Shown: positions 10,739 through 25,062, counted from the first letter of the stretch. The stretch: 64,000 nucleotides of DNA from Gymnogyps californianus (GCF_018139145.2 NC_059482.1:12505794-12569793), one strand, 5' to 3'. Numbers and translations: made by a program. Notes: generated by a model not told the origin, from the letters alone.

Positions 10739-13700
10739 TGCTATCCCAGAGGCGCTACCACCGTCGCTGACTGGCTGGGCCTTGGCCAGAAGTGGGTCCA
10801 AATTGGCGCCGGGGAAGCTTCTAGCAGCTTCTCACAGGAGCCGCCCTGTAGCCCCTCCCCTGCTACACAAACCCAACACAACTTAGTGGATTGTTTCTTT
10901 GAGGGGTGGGGCGCTGAAACCCCAATTCTCCAAAGACCTTTTGCCTGGCTTATGGATACAGCCAGCATCAGTATAAGTGTATCTATGTACAAGAATGAGT
11001 ATTATCCCTGAATTCTGCACCACCCCTCTGCTTCAGGCAGTTACTCAGTAAAACTAACTTGAGTGGAGCTTGTGTCGGAGAAATTACTTCTTGGGTAGCA
11101 GAATGACTGCAAATAGGACAACTCATACGTAACAGTGCACAGTTCTCTTTAAAGTATGTGCATAATAGAAAAATGCATATATAATAAGTTGTGGGCATTT
11201 CCTTTAGTTCTAACCAGCAACACTGAAAATATTTAAAAGTAAATAGTTGGCCTGTTCGGCACAGGAATAAACATATATTGGTGAAATGTGTGGTTCCATT
11301 TAATCTCACTATTGATCAGCCAATATCCTGAAAACACTGAGAAGAAAAACAGTGGGGAAAATACAAACTACTCTTCTGGCATAAATTAGCAAAAAAACCC
11401 AGACGTGATATATATATTTATGTAATAAAGATATACTAGTGCAAGGAACAAATTATGTTAGCAGGCAAAACTCCTGTTAACAAGCAGCTAATGAAAAAGA
11501 AGGATGATAGAAGTGAGATGGCAAACTAAACGGGTGAATAACCTGTATGTATAAGGTTTCATGATAAACGAATCTAAACAGCAGTCATTAAGTATAATTT
11601 TAACAAGATCTCAAAAACAATAGTATAAGCAATTGAAGAGGCAACAACCCATGGTGGGGCTGTAGCATGTTCTTTCCTTCAGTGATCGTGATAGCACACT
11701 AATTATAATTGTCAGTAACAACATCCTGTGGTGAGCAGAAGAGTTTCACCGTCATCTTTACATGAATGTATTGTGAAAGGGAAGATATAGACAACTCTAT
11801 AAAGATAAAAGGAAAGAAAAGAAAGAGAAAAGTGCTGAAATAGATAGCAAAAGAATTTCAGAGAAGAGGATTTAAGATAAATGAATTAATAGTAATAACT
11901 TTAAGAACCTTCTAGTCAAAAGGCACAGAAATAATATTGAAAACATCTCTGCTTCTCTTTGACAGTTTACAAAATTTAAAATGGCATTTTAAATACCTTT
12001 CACACTGCAATATGAAGCTTCATTCAACGAAGGCTATTACATAGGCACAAAGGCCTTAGCTCTGAGAAAGGAGGCTCAGCTTTTTTATCTGGCAGTGAGA
12101 GCTCATACTTTTCCTCCCTCCACCTCTGTATTATCGTGCACCCTCTCTGCTTCTTATTTATATTCACCTGCTTTTTAATTAGCATCCTGTAAAGTCACAC
12201 ACTTACAGTATATTTAACCTCCACTCATGACACTAGCCATTATCGTTTGTATCAGGGAGGATGATTGTTTGAAGACCTGTTACAGAGGGCACCTTATTAC
12301 TTGTACATGACAGATATCAATTACAAGAAAGGTCTAATGGGGCTGTAGTCACTGGAAGTCTACAAAGTCAAGTTTTAGTGAAGGTTTCTTTCTCTTCCAC
12401 AGAGGGTCATGAAAAGTAAGATTTCTGTCATACTTTTATGTAAAGACATCCAGAAGACTAAGAGAATTGTATGTTGCAATCTCTTAGAATTTTGAAGACT
12501 ATCTTCTGTAACTTAAGGTAGGAAGGAAAGGAATTTGATATAATGTAAATTCTAAACAGCAAAAACACAGGATGCTGGTTAGTGCATAAGTAAAAAAACA
12601 TGTCTTAATAATAATTATTTTTTATAATGGTGATTTCAGCTGAGTTTAGGAGGGGGTTGGTCTGCAATTATTTACATGGGAAAGCCAGTTATTAGCAGTA
12701 TAGTGTTTAGACAAATTTAACCTGTCATCTTTCTGACATCAGTGTATAAAAAGATCAGTCCTTCAAACTGAAAAAAATAACCTCTAGATACACAGAAAAA
12801 GACAAATTTTCTAACATAAAAGTGCCATGTAAAAGAAATAACTTCATTTTTGGCAAAAATACAACTGGGTTGGAAAGAAACTACTTGATTATTCTGAAAA
12901 CTAATCGAACAATTTAAAACTCAAACTGATTTTTTGCTATTTCGTATAAATCTGGAAATGCTGGCACAGCTTGAGCTATTTGGGCAGTGTTTGGTCCACT
13001 TTTTCCTCTGAGGCATTTAAAAGCCTCAAATATGTTGTCCAATACAAATTCTTCTACTGCTTATGGACTTCCTATTCAACTTTTAAGTATCTGTTTCAAA
13101 CATTGGATGGTGACTCTATTACACATTAATCAGATAAGATTTAGTGAATCATTATTGGAGTTTTATGAACATTCCTTTAGAATGCTAGTCTGTGAAATAA
13201 ATAACATCTTTGTGAGAAATGGGCAATTTTTTTCATTGGTAAAAGTAATTCTGACATTGTTTCTTTGATTAACAGTGAGGAGAAAAAAAAGGTATATCAC
13301 TGTTTCTAGGAGCAGAAGTAGACATGCGAAGTCTCAGGCCAGCTCATCTTTTTCACCAACATGTGGTGATTGCAGAGCGTTGTGTAGTTCTTGTAGAAAT
13401 TCACATGGATGTACCTGAAGATGAAATGGTGCCAATGTGGAAACAGTGACAATAACAGATAAAGGAACTTGAGGGATGTTCTCCGTACTTATTGTCTGCT
13501 TGTCCCAGCCTTTTGTGTGGTTTCTGAGATAAACTCAAGTTCAAGTGGGAGAAGGAAACAGTCTTATATGTGAACTACCTTGAAACTGAAGGGTTTGGGG
13601 AAAATAGAAGTAAGAAACCATAACATCTTTCTAGGAAAAGACTATAGCAGTATCTGTTGTATCACACTCTGTGAACTGTACAGGGCATCTCAAACCTAAG

Positions 13701-16700
13701 GTTCTGAGTCAGCTCTGGAAATGCTAGATAAGTACATTATGGTTTCTGCTAATGTAATTTCTAGTAAGTTCCATAGATTTCTCCCCCCTCCTTCCTTATT
13801 TCTCTTATTTGTATCAGAACTTGAGATAGAAGAATATAGGTTAGAAGTTGTGTTCGCATACTGGAAAATCCATGACCAAGTGAAACATAAGAAAGATGCA
13901 TAAATTCATTTTAACTGAAAAGGTAACATGTGAGGTTGATAGTCTTGAGGGCAATACGCATTGACATGTTAACTCTGTACTATCTTCCATGTGAAATTCT
14001 AACCTTTGCTCTTGTAATGGCAGTATTGCTTTTTCTCATGCATGGGGGAAATAACTAGGGTAAAACTAATTTTTTGTTTAAAAATTGCTTGAAATTTCAA
14101 AAGATTAGTTAACTAGAATTTTTTGAAACATTTCACCTGGAAAAGTTGTGATGCAGATAATGCTGTGGGAAGTCACTTCCAAAAGGATTTCTTGTATGAA
14201 GCAGAGGGGAAAACAATATATACAAAAAACCATTGCAACCTCTTATCATAGAAAATACATACATTTAGCTTTTGTTCAGCTTTTTAGCTTTTCAATTATT
14301 CTCCCTGAAAGTAACATTTTCAAAAGGTAGTAACCTATACAGAAATGATCTCACAAGTTGCTTGCTTTCTTTCTGCAAAAACATGCTGTCTCTATTTAAA
14401 TGACAGTAACCAATAATTGTATATCTGTAAACACTATCAACAGAGAACTTAAATAGTATCTTTGGAGTAGGCTAAAATTAGTTTTCATTACAACCTATTT
14501 GTAAATCATTTGAACCAAATATCTCAAGCTGAAAATGTAAATGTGTTTTTGTTTTTACTGTAGAGATGAGGTCAGCAGAAGTCTGCAACAAATATGATTA
14601 CTTGGGTGGAGGTGACATGATTTACTTAAATCAGGCAATTTTCCCATTAAAGCATTGAAGCCTCAACTCATAAAGAGACTGCTTAGCAGATGAACTGTAA
14701 TGTCTTCTCGCATTTTTTATATTAGGTGATTTGAAAGAAAAGAACAATTATAAAAATGAATGTATTTCTATGTTGAGTGGGAAAAATCCAATTTTTGCAG
14801 CAGGGGGTGGCTAATTTTCAACAGATAAAATAAGACTGCTTCATAAAAGCTTCTTTATAAATATTGTACAATTAAATATGTATATATATTTAGATTTATA
14901 TTGCCAGGATAGGACAATGCAAGGATGAATCATTTGAGTGGTTAGTTTCTTGCACTCTTCCCCCACTTTCAGCACAGAAAATCTTTTCCCCTTCCCTTTC
15001 CTCCACACCCAATAGGAACAGCACAGATACTGTAAACCTCAGTACTGGTGGGTTTTGGGGTGGTGGTTGTTGTGGGTGTCGTCCCCCCACCCCGTGTGCT
15101 ACTTCCAATTAGCAAGGATTATTAAGGCAAAATTTTAAACTGCTGCTCTAGCTTCTTTCCGGTATTATGAGCTGAGCCAGAGGCCACACAATAAAACCTG
15201 ACTGATTAGCAAAGACTGTAGTTACAGTAACAGATGTCATATTTTCTATACATTTCATGGACTGAAAGTGACTGAAACAAGGAGATTCCAAGTTAAATCT
15301 GGAAGTCTATCTGAGCACATTAGAGCACGTGTTTGACTTTGAAGAGGTTACACAGAGATGCTTTTAGTGGGTTGTATTGCTGTTATGGTCTAAGTATCTT
15401 TTTGTTCCTAAGCATTTATATTTGCAGTTAGTCTCAAGTGCTGCAGACAGGATTCTAGCGCAGACCTTTAGTCTGATCTAGTAAGATGTTATATATTCTG
15501 CTCTGCTAAGGGAGACAAAAGTTGTAAAAAGAGGTGAATTTTCTAATTGGACCAACTAATAGTTTATCTTAGAGTATGTTTTTTTGATCATTCCCATATT
15601 TTCCACCTTTACAGTAAACCTACTCTTCTATATGCCATAGTATATAGGTACATTTGATCAAACTAAAAATTGACTTATTAACCATAACTTGGGACAGTGG
15701 ATCATGACTTCAGTGAAAGCTCATAAGAAATTCAAGATGCTAAATGTTTGTGGTCTGCACCACTATTTTAGAAATTGCTATGCATTTTGTTCTGGTGAAA
15801 GCACAAAAAAAAAAAGTGTACTTAGTTTTTGGCACTGTGTTTCTGAAAGAAGACTGAGGTTGCAAAATTCTCTCAGATTAGAAGTTCTGATCTCCTGAGC
15901 AGCTGTAAGAGCTGAATATTGTGCTCAAAGCTGAACAAACCTAAGAAATACTTAGGAAAACTTGATTTTAACATAATTAAAGATTAGTTTTAGGGCTTTA
16001 CTTGGACATCATTTTGCAGTAGAGAGAGTTGAAAAAAGATGAAAATCACAAGTTGACAAAAGTTCATTTTGGTTTTCATGTCAATGCAGTATCTTCTTCA
16101 AAGGGACCATGAAAATATGCATTAGTTGCATATAAGTGGGTCTTGATCTTCGTCCATGCTGCTTGTGATTAGAGCTTGGTGTAATATCATTGTGTATTTT
16201 CAATGGGAGAAAGAGTGGGTTGCTGCAGAGGAGCAGGAAGTGTAGTTGCAGCAGACGCATTTGAGAAGAGGTTGAAGGTTTAGATTGTCTGCAATGAGGC
16301 AACAGTGCATTGCTTAAAAATTCAGCATGTAACCCAAATGTAAAAGCATGTCTTCCAAAAGTGACGGCTATGAGCAGCACCTCCAAAAAGAGCAGTGTTG
16401 ATCTTAGTCTGACATCTTCTCTCTGATAGCACATCTTACTGCAACTAAAGAATATTTACAAAGTTATTACACGTTTCAGTCTGCTTTTTTAAAATAGTGA
16501 AAGGAATCTGGTAATTTTATAATCTATAGTTTAAGCACATTTTTTGACTTTGAGTGCAAGGGAAAATCACTGGTTAATCCTGACAGTGAATGTCCGTCTT
16601 GGTATTAAAGCACTACGTATTGTAAGACCTCAGAATTCAAAACAATTCAAAATAACCTTTTAAATTAAACGGGCACTAAATTAAAATTTTAAATATTTGA

Positions 16701-19700
16701 CTATCCCTGGAAGTGACAGTATATAAAAACAGTCTAGAGTAACTTTTTAATGCCAGTTATAAAACCATAAAGCCAGAGAAGGAATAAATACAATGCAAAC
16801 ACTGATTAATCCCCCTGTGTTGCAGTGCCACTTCATACTGTTGTAATGCGGACCCTTTCCTCTGATATTACTCAAGAAATACAAACAAGAAGCATTTATT
16901 ATCTCCAAAGTAGTGTATGCTATAGAGTGCTGAATAAGGAAGTGAGGTATTGCAGCTGTTATCTTCTGAACTAACTGCTACTGCGTGTTGCATGACCAGC
17001 CCTGGCAGGGTTTTTGTTCCCATGAATGAATAGGCTATAAATCTGTCGCAGCTGACACTAGCAGCACTGCTGGAGAGTGTAAAGGGAAAATTTGCAGAGG
17101 AATCTTGTGGTCTTTGCTTGCCTGGAAAATGAGTTCAATAAAATGGAGGTGATCAGTGCTTATTTATAGGCCAAGCTGATACATCCAGCATTGGCTGTCA
17201 GAGTTTAACTTAGTGTTTCCTCATTTATGCTCACTCTGTAAAGCAAAACATGGCACTGTAAAAAAACTTATATAATGCTGTTATACTGTGCTAGTCACTA
17301 TTGTTGAAAATAGATAAAGCAAAATAAAGGGAGGAAAAGATAAAAGCACAGATAAAATGTACAGGAAGGAAATGGAAGAGGCTGGCAGATGCTAACACCC
17401 TGAGAAGGGATGTGGAGCTGCTCAGAATCATTTTGCTTGAACCCTAGATTGAAGGTGCTTGGCAATTACTGCTGTGTTGTAACAGCAGATACATCTTGAG
17501 AACTCTGCTCTGGAAGGAAGGCATGGGGATTTTATTCTAGTTGAGGGAAAGGACTGAGGAGCTATCTTTTTTTATGTAGAGTTACTAACACCAAATCCTA
17601 AGGTATGCTGGAACTGTATATAATGTGTGTGTATTCTGGTTTATGCAGATAGCTCATATGTGGATTAGTGTTATATGGGAAAGTGTTTAAACAAGACAAA
17701 TCCTAAACTGTAATTTACTGAAGAGAAATTTTGAGGGATTTCTAAAATCTTTTTAAGTACATGTTGACAAAACAAAGCATTTCTTAATTTCTGGTTTTGT
17801 TGCTTGGTGACATTCTGTGAAGAAACTGATGGTAGGTCATTTCAGGCCTTTGAAAATAGTTAATTGTAGCAGCAATAAAAGTAGAGACTTGTTAAGTAGG
17901 GAGAACAGTGCAGTGCTAATTTTTTCTTTAAAAGGGGTCTGGGGAAAAAAAGTAACAACAAAAATCTAGTACAAATCACATACACAGCACAGTATAGCCT
18001 GTACATAACAACTGCACCTGGACTCAGGCTGGCTGAGAAAGTTTCACCTGTAAATAATTAAAATATTTTAAGACCAACTCACCTGATGTAAAGTAGGAGT
18101 GGCTGCACCTAGCAAGTTTGTGAAATTTGCTTCACTGGGGTTAGGGTAGCTATGGGTTTGGAGCCAGTCAGGACACTCTATGACTGGAAGTATGAAGAAT
18201 CTAAAAACTAGGTTCACTGGAAAATTGCAGTGAAAGACAATTTTTCCTCTCTTTCCTAATAATTTACTAATTGTTTTATGCTTACTGCCTATAGCTATAT
18301 TTCTTGCTGTATTCAAAGGAGTTGAAGTAAATCTACATGTTCATATTTCTATCTTTGTGCCATAGTACACTGAAGACTTGTAAACTGTACTTCTCTCGCC
18401 TTCTTTGATGGAAGTGACCTCTGCCTGAAAGCAGGGAAGACGTGGAATAACTCCTCTGAGTAAGTGAACTTAATGCATGACATAATGATGCACTGGGGAT
18501 ATATGTTGTTGTTTTGAATAAGTAGTTTAAAAATGAATAATATTACAAGAGCCTGAGAGACCATTGTGTTAGAGTCTTTGATTAGTTGTATTTCTGCAAC
18601 CAAAGTTCTGTTGTAAAGGTAGCTGGAGGTCAGGTATGTAAGAACAGTAAATATAATTTTCCTTCTATCAGTGGAATTTGCCATGATATGAGAAGCAGGA
18701 GAGGAGAGAAATTTGTAATCTTTAATTTCTTTTAAGGTTTTTCTCAGTGTGTGCATTCAGTTAAATAAGTACTTTAAAAAAAACATGCTTGCAGTATGTT
18801 TCTTTAGTCTTGCAAATCCTGTTAGCTGTAAGTCTGAGTTGTAAGATTTAAATGTCTTGCCTTGCATCTCTCTATGGAAGCTGAAATATTTACTGATTTT
18901 TCTCTTTTCTAGCACTCTGAAATTTATTTCAGTGTATCAATTAGTGCAAACTTATCAGAAAGAAAAGTACAATTTTCTTTTGTTCTGAAATTGCTTATTA
19001 TAGTAGTAATAAAATATTTCGAAGACATTTTGGGCTATTTCAACACACAGACAGGCTTTGAAGGGAATTTCAAATAAGAATGCCAAATTAAGTGATAACA
19101 CTCATTACTGGACTGTTTCACATATCATTCAGAGCTACTCCAGGGACAATGCTTGAGTTATACATAAAAATAATACTTGACCTTTTGTGACCTATTCCAT
19201 TTCCAGTCTCTTGTATCCTGTGATTTAATGAATGAGCCTGTAAATTTTCTTGGTAAACATCAAAAAAAATCCCAACAACCCAAAACACATTTGAGTGCTT
19301 TGTTACCTCTTTGTAATTCCAAGAAAATCTGGAATGTGGAAATAGTTTCTGAAAAGGTCTTTCTCTTATATGTAACTGAAATATTTAAAAATTCCTTCTT
19401 TTGGTAACAATAGCTAATGAACAATATAAACGCTCTTCTACCCTACAGTTCAAGAACTGGTGCATGTATTTTGTTAGCAATGACCCTGTTTCCCTTCTTG
19501 ATATTCAGCTTTCAAAAAAGGGATGAAATGTTTGCAATATAATTGTTAGCTCATTAAAGCAAGTGTTTTCCTTTCCATTAAGTTAATAGATTTTAGGTCT
19601 AAGTGTCTGTTCTTTCTGAAACATGCGTCTGGATTATCCTTCATTTCATCATGCAGTTCTTGTTCATGGTGGTGGGTATATATTCCGTATAAAGGAAAAC

Positions 19701-20540
19701 AGTATTATTTGTTGTCTGTAAAGAGCATGTGCACAAATTCTGCGGCGGGTCCAGTGGGAAGTCATAGCGGATTGGGAGCACTAACTCATTCGATTCAAAA
19801 ACCACATAAACAGATGTTAAAATTTTGAAGTATGCGATTCTTCCTAGCTTGTGCTTTTTTCAATTAGGTATTGAAAGAAGTTACTGCAGTGAATGTCCAT
19901 GTACAGGAGATCAGTGTGCACTTTCTACAGTACCAGGATGCCTGAGGTTAGAATGCACTTCTTGCGTGCGTTTGTAGTAGTAAAAATGGAAGACAAATAC
20001 TTTCCAGAAGCAAACATAAAGTTGTCTCAAACTGAGAATTTTCCTTACTCTTGAGTAAGCACTTGTACATTTTTTCACTATTTTCTTAGAATGTACTTCT
20101 GCTGTTTACAGGTGCTACATTAAAAATATGAATAAAACTAGTTAGACCCAGAATGTTGCAAGTGTAGAATCTGGAATAAAAAGAAACAGCAAGTCAGCTG
20201 CTTGTGTTGTGTAAAGCCTAAGAAGTGAGGAGGAGAGAGACTTACACTTTTCTAGTGTAACATGAATTGTGTGGTGATTGTTAGTCACATCAGAGTGGTA
20301 CTCTTTAATTACCTACAACTTCTTAAATACAATAAACTAGACAGGAAACATTGTGGGTGATAATGACAGGTACTTGCCGATGAAGCCTGAAGTAATAAGT
20401 GTTTTGTACCATGTGCTAGCTGCTTCTTTAAGTGTGCGTGTCCATGTGAATGAAGGAGGATTAAGGGGAGGGCAGGGGAAGACCCCTGACAAGACAGGTG
20501 TAAAGCCTCAGGATAAACCTCACTGAAATGTTTAGCCAGA

Positions 20541-20617
20541 GTTTGGTGTTTTTGGTTTGTTTGGTGGTTTGGGTTTTTTTTTTTGTGTGTGTGTTTGGTC
20601 TTTTTTTTTTTTTTTTT
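20541..20617. repeat. T/G low-complexity tract with T11, (GT)n and T17
   Basis: GGTTTG-type words lead into T11, then GTGTGTGTGT, then 17 T at 20601-20617. No poly-A signal or gene body was recognised on the opposite strand, so a retroposon tail is not supported. Confidence 0.75.
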
Positions 20618-20992
20618 GACTGAGAGAAATAAAGGGAAGGGAGGCCAAAGAAGCAAAAAGATATTTGTATTAAAATGTTAATATTTAAAACATGTATTTT
20701 ACCTTTTGCACATATACAGCTGCAATGGTTTAAAGTAATTTTCTTTTCTAGTTGCCGTGGGTCGTACTAAATGTAAGAGCATATACACAACAATGTGTAC
20801 TTTTGAATATACATGTGTGCAAGCACACATCTGTAAGTGATGAACCTAAATAAGAATTTTTGTGGGGTCGATGTAGGATGGTATATTCAAGTGGTCATAG
20901 TCACAGTGCCTGGTTGAAAATCCTGGTAATCCATGAGTGCAGGACTGTGTGACTACATTAACGCTTCACAATAAAGGATGGCAAGTGGGCAG

Positions 20993-21006
20993 ATTTGCAT
21001 GCAAAT
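20993..21006. promoter_or_regulatory. Palindromic double octamer (POU-type) motif
   Basis: ATTTGCATGCAAAT is a perfect 14-bp palindrome composed of ATTTGCAT and ATGCAAAT sharing their central AT. ATGCAAAT is the classical octamer bound by POU-domain factors such as OCT1. The overlapping inverted arrangement could seat a dimer. It is followed by TAAATTTT. Function is inferred from the motif only. Confidence 0.35.
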
Positions 21007-23503
21007 TAAATTTTCAACAATATTTCTGCATGCAACTTCCATTACAGTTGGGCAACTTTACACAATTGAAACTGATGACTAAGAAAAAGCATTTATAATT
21101 TAGTAAATTACAACAGCAATGCCTGTAATCACCCAGGTTAGCTGCTAAAGTGCCTCTAGGGATTTGATTAGAAGGAGGAGAACCTTTAAGAGGCTGATGA
21201 GGCGGTATCAAGCACTCTGAATTGAAACACAGTAAGAGAAGCTGTTATAGCCTGGGCTTAGTGGAACAAATCTAAGACAAACCTATGTAATACAGACATC
21301 ATCTAATCAGTGAAACAAGATTTGATCAATCAAACAATAAAGACCTGTAAATAGTATGATATTTATATCTGAACCAAGGCCACATTTTGTTAAACTGTAT
21401 ATGCAAGATATTATTAAATGCCCCATGAAAATAAAAGGTGATTGGTGACATGAAGAATGCAAGGAAAGGGATACCATTTAGTATACCAGGTTCTGAGAAG
21501 TATAGAATGTTCACAACCCCCCACGGACCTTTCAACATGTCTCCACATAATTTCTACATATGTAGAAGATTTGTTTTGTATTTACATCATGCACAGTTGA
21601 TTTTGTGCGAGATCCATGTGAAAGTGGAGGTGAAGCCGAATCAAAACTCAGAATATACTGCCCTCTCCTGACAGTTGGGTCAACCTAGGAGCCTGCAAGT
21701 GCTCCTCATTAATTTTGGTTAGAAGAAGTTTTGGTGCTCAATCCTTCAGCCTTATGGTTCTATAACTTAAAAATGTTCTTCCACTGTGATAGTGTGTTTT
21801 CTTTTGTCTTTCATTATGAAAAAATTTACGAGGGTATTATTTGCTGACATTCATAAGTTGATCATCTCCTGTTCCAAAACAGATCCTTATAACATTTTAA
21901 AAATATTTCCCGTATTGCTTGTTATCAGTTTACTTAGATTCAGATTTGGCTCACTAGCAGATTGTCAAGATCATTAAAATAATGACTGAAAGTGTTGGCA
22001 AGGTGATAATGACATTAGCATCTCTCTTCTCCATAAACAGGTTAATTTTTTGGGGGATACAATGATCAGTGATAACGGAAAGTAGAAAGAAGTGCATGAG
22101 AAGTTTCTAGGTATTGGATTGGATTGTAAATTGTTCATACTGCATAGTAGGGGTTTAGTTGGAAGTGTGTTATCTGGTGGCGGCCATACAGACCTCTTAG
22201 ATTTTTCAAATATTAGGTTCTTCCACACATTTGAAGCCAGGCTGCGTTTTGTGAAATTCCAGTTATGGAAATTAGTACTTGTTTTTGTCTGATATTGAGA
22301 TTACCTCTTGATCTGTTCTTAGGCCATAGCTGAAAAAGATTGAGTATAAACCCTGCTATTTTTTCCACATATTCTGAGAAGGTAGATCATGAAGAAATGA
22401 AAACCTTCTTGTCAATTATTTGGAAAACATCAATGAAGCTTTCTTGCCTTCAACAGGATATGTCTGATGTCCTCTTGAGAGTTAATGGCTCTCTTATTTA
22501 TCTGCTCTTCCCCCCCACCCATGTCGTTGTCTCTTCCATTTCTGCTACTCTTTCTGCAGGCCAACAAATTGTCAAGCAGTAGAAATTTCTGTTTGCAGGT
22601 GACTGCATTCTTTCTGTGTCCAACATATAAGACTACTGGTACACTACCTAAAAACACCAGTAAAGAAATATTTCTGCTTCATATATTACATGTGTGACTT
22701 TGTTTCTTAGAACTTCAGAAGTAGAGGGTATCCTGCCGCCAAAAGTCTCCCTTTATTCAGGGGTCATGATCTGATTTCTAGCAGTCCCAGAAAACCACAA
22801 AAGAAGTGGCTCTGGCTCCAGAAAACAAAGCTTAATGCAAAAGCTGGTCAGTGTATCACCACACTAAGGTTTAGCATGGCTGCGAGAGAATTATGAGGAA
22901 AAGTAAATGGAATAGTTTTCACGAGAATGGCAAAGTGTAATGGTAAGATGTGCAGCAGCTCTGATGTACAGGAGCTTGGAAAAGAATTTCTGGTGGAGCT
23001 CTTACAGGACTAGATAAACTTGTACACATGCTTCATCCAATATACCTGTTAAATTGCTTCTGTAAGAGTTTCTTGCTTCACCTCTTTTGTCTGGTAGTAA
23101 ATCATGACCATAAAACCCTGTCTTACATTGTTTGTTTTTTCTTTTTTGTCACAGCTCAGTACGCTGTACTGTTTTTTGGATGTAAATTACCTACCACAAC
23201 TACGCCTGATCCCATGTTGCTGCTGCTGGTATAATACAAGTACACAGATAAGTAATCTGAGCTAGGCAGAGCTAGGAGTGTATGCTTTTTTCCTAGCTGA
23301 GGACTGTTGAGAGCAGCTGCTCCCTCTTTCAGCTGTAGTTTAGGATTGATGTTTGCATTCCATTCCTAAGACTGAATGTATAATATCAGAGTGGTGTTTA
23401 TATTTTCCTACAATAAACTGCCAAGCCTACTTTAGTAGGCACTTAGCCACACCCTGCCATCTCTGTCCCTTACCCAAAGTTGTCAAATTAATATCGTCCA
23501 TAC

Positions 23504-23520
23504 ATATATATATATATATT
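23504..23520. repeat. (AT)n microsatellite
   Basis: About eight AT units in a row, preceded by ATAC. Short simple repeat, probably polymorphic. Confidence 0.85.
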
Positions 23521-24788
23521 CATAATGGTACTAGGTAGTTTTACAAATGAGAGTTGTGTTTCAGATGTTGTCATAATGAGTCATATTAATCTAAAAATAT
23601 AAACACTAAGTTTTAAATGTATGTCCTATGACACTGGTACTATTTTTGAAGCAATGATATTAGTGTTTTCCCAGATAGATACTGTGTATGGACACCAGGG
23701 GAGCATGTGTGTAATTTTTATGCACTACTTTTGGGCATATTTATGTTAATGGCAAATAAGATAATGCTGTCTTAATATGGTACGGTGCTTTGCAGCTCAG
23801 AGGCCTATGAGGGTGTCTCTGCTCTTGTTAGTATCAGGCTGGTGGAGAAGAAGGTACTGTTCCAGAGCATACAGCTGAGTTACTAGGAAGTGACTAGTGA
23901 GAGGTGACATAAAACCTATGCAGTCACAAATGAAAAGCTCTTTTTATTTAATTAGGCTATAAAGTTGCAGAAGAATCTATAATGTGTGTATCAAATTACC
24001 ATCCCTTGGGATGGAGAGAACGTTGACAGTAAGGAAAACAACTTCAAAGAAATTCTAAAATAATATTCAGTTCTTAACAAAATAAAACCTATTCCTCATT
24101 GTTAGATAATCCTGCTTTTTCAAGATACTATTGTTAATGCTGCTGGTAACTAATTTACCACTTCTCCTAGCAAACATTGAGATGTTGGACTGTTGACTGG
24201 TTAGCATTAATATAGTTATTTGTGAACTGCATACGATAACGTAATTTGCCAAGGCACACCTTTCACATTTAATTATTCATGCAAATTACACTAAGAGGTA
24301 TTGTACTATTGGTTATGCAGATTCAGTGCAAACAGCATATTGGTGCAAATACTGTTTATGTGAAATTAAAAGTAAGATTTTTATTGTTCATTCAGAGGAG
24401 AATTGATTGTCAGGTTTTACGAATCCTAAAATGTAGCCAAGAGTAAAACGACAACACTTACTGAAAAGCTGGAACGCTGATCAATGCAAGTGCCATATTT
24501 TAATCCACCACAAATATTTTTATTTAATTGTCTAAAAACTCTTTTGATATAAAGAGATGGGCAAAACGAAGGTGTCTCTGTGCTGCTTAGTTTCATTACA
24601 TACGTAAACAAATCCTCATGAAATCAATGATACTTTAAATTAAATGGATATGAAATAGATTTAACTCTTGATTAGTCGTTCTGAGCTCTTTCAAATTAGT
24701 AGGCAATTGGCAGGCTAGCACCATGTGATATTTTAGCTGTGTAACCAGTGTATTGATACTCTTAACAAAACATTAAAATAAAAACTTA

Positions 24789-24793
24789 CTAAG
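24789..24793. repeat. Target-site duplication of LTR A copy 1, left
   Basis: CTAAG directly precedes the LTR and is repeated exactly at 25392-25396. An intact duplication indicates insertion at this site without later rearrangement of the ends. Confidence 0.9.
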
Positions 24794-25062
24794 TGTCCTG
24801 GTTTTGGCTGGGATAGAGTTAATTCTCTTCCTAATAGCTGGTACAGTGCTGTGTTTTGGATTTAGTGTGAGAATAATGTTGATGATAACACACTGATGTT
24901 TTAGTTGTCGCTAAGTAGCGCTTACCCTAAGTTAAGGATTTTTTTCAGTTTCCCATGCTCTGCCAGCAAGCAGGTGTGCAAGAAGCTGGGAGGGAGCACA
25001 GCCAGGACAGCTGACCCCAACTAGCCAAAGGGATATTCCATACCATGGAACGTCATGCCCAG

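Larger units (their letters stand above)
10002..10880 (-). mobile_element. Solo LTR, avian endogenous retrovirus family B
   Basis: Read on the minus strand it begins TGTGTTGGGTTTGTG and ends CCATGACA, the TG...CA termini of a retroviral LTR. It is far more GC- and CpG-rich than its surroundings. Minus-strand order: a U3 with a TATTTAA box near 10732-10738, a central block of degenerate repeats built on the motif CTGCTCC-GCGTGGG (plus-strand sense), a decayed poly-A signal, and a U5 ending. I recognise this layout from long avian ERV LTRs, but that is recollection, not a search. No viral interior flanks it, so it is solo. The five flanking bases (CATTT left, ACTTA right) do not match, so the duplication has decayed or an end was rearranged. 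Open frames inside it are by-products of the repeat composition. Confidence 0.85.
10881..24788. other. AT-rich non-coding stretch, no gene recognised
   Basis: This stretch has no recognisable gene, LTR or LINE end. Seen inside: a splice-acceptor-like pyrimidine tract ending at 12402, followed by a frame of only 30 codons; a T/G low-complexity tract (20541-20617); a perfect double octamer (20993-21006); an (AT)n run (23504-23520); and a TAATTA-type word joined to an octamer (24271-24286). The segments near 12040-12260 and 16900-17260 are less AT-biased and have mixed composition that could reflect conserved regulatory DNA, but conservation cannot be seen from one sequence. Confidence 0.55.

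Noticed and set aside
12403..12495. Strong acceptor (TTTCTTTCTCTTCCACAG) followed by a 30-codon frame to a stop
   Set aside because: No partner exon or nearby poly-A signal was found. Single acceptor matches are frequent in pyrimidine-rich DNA.
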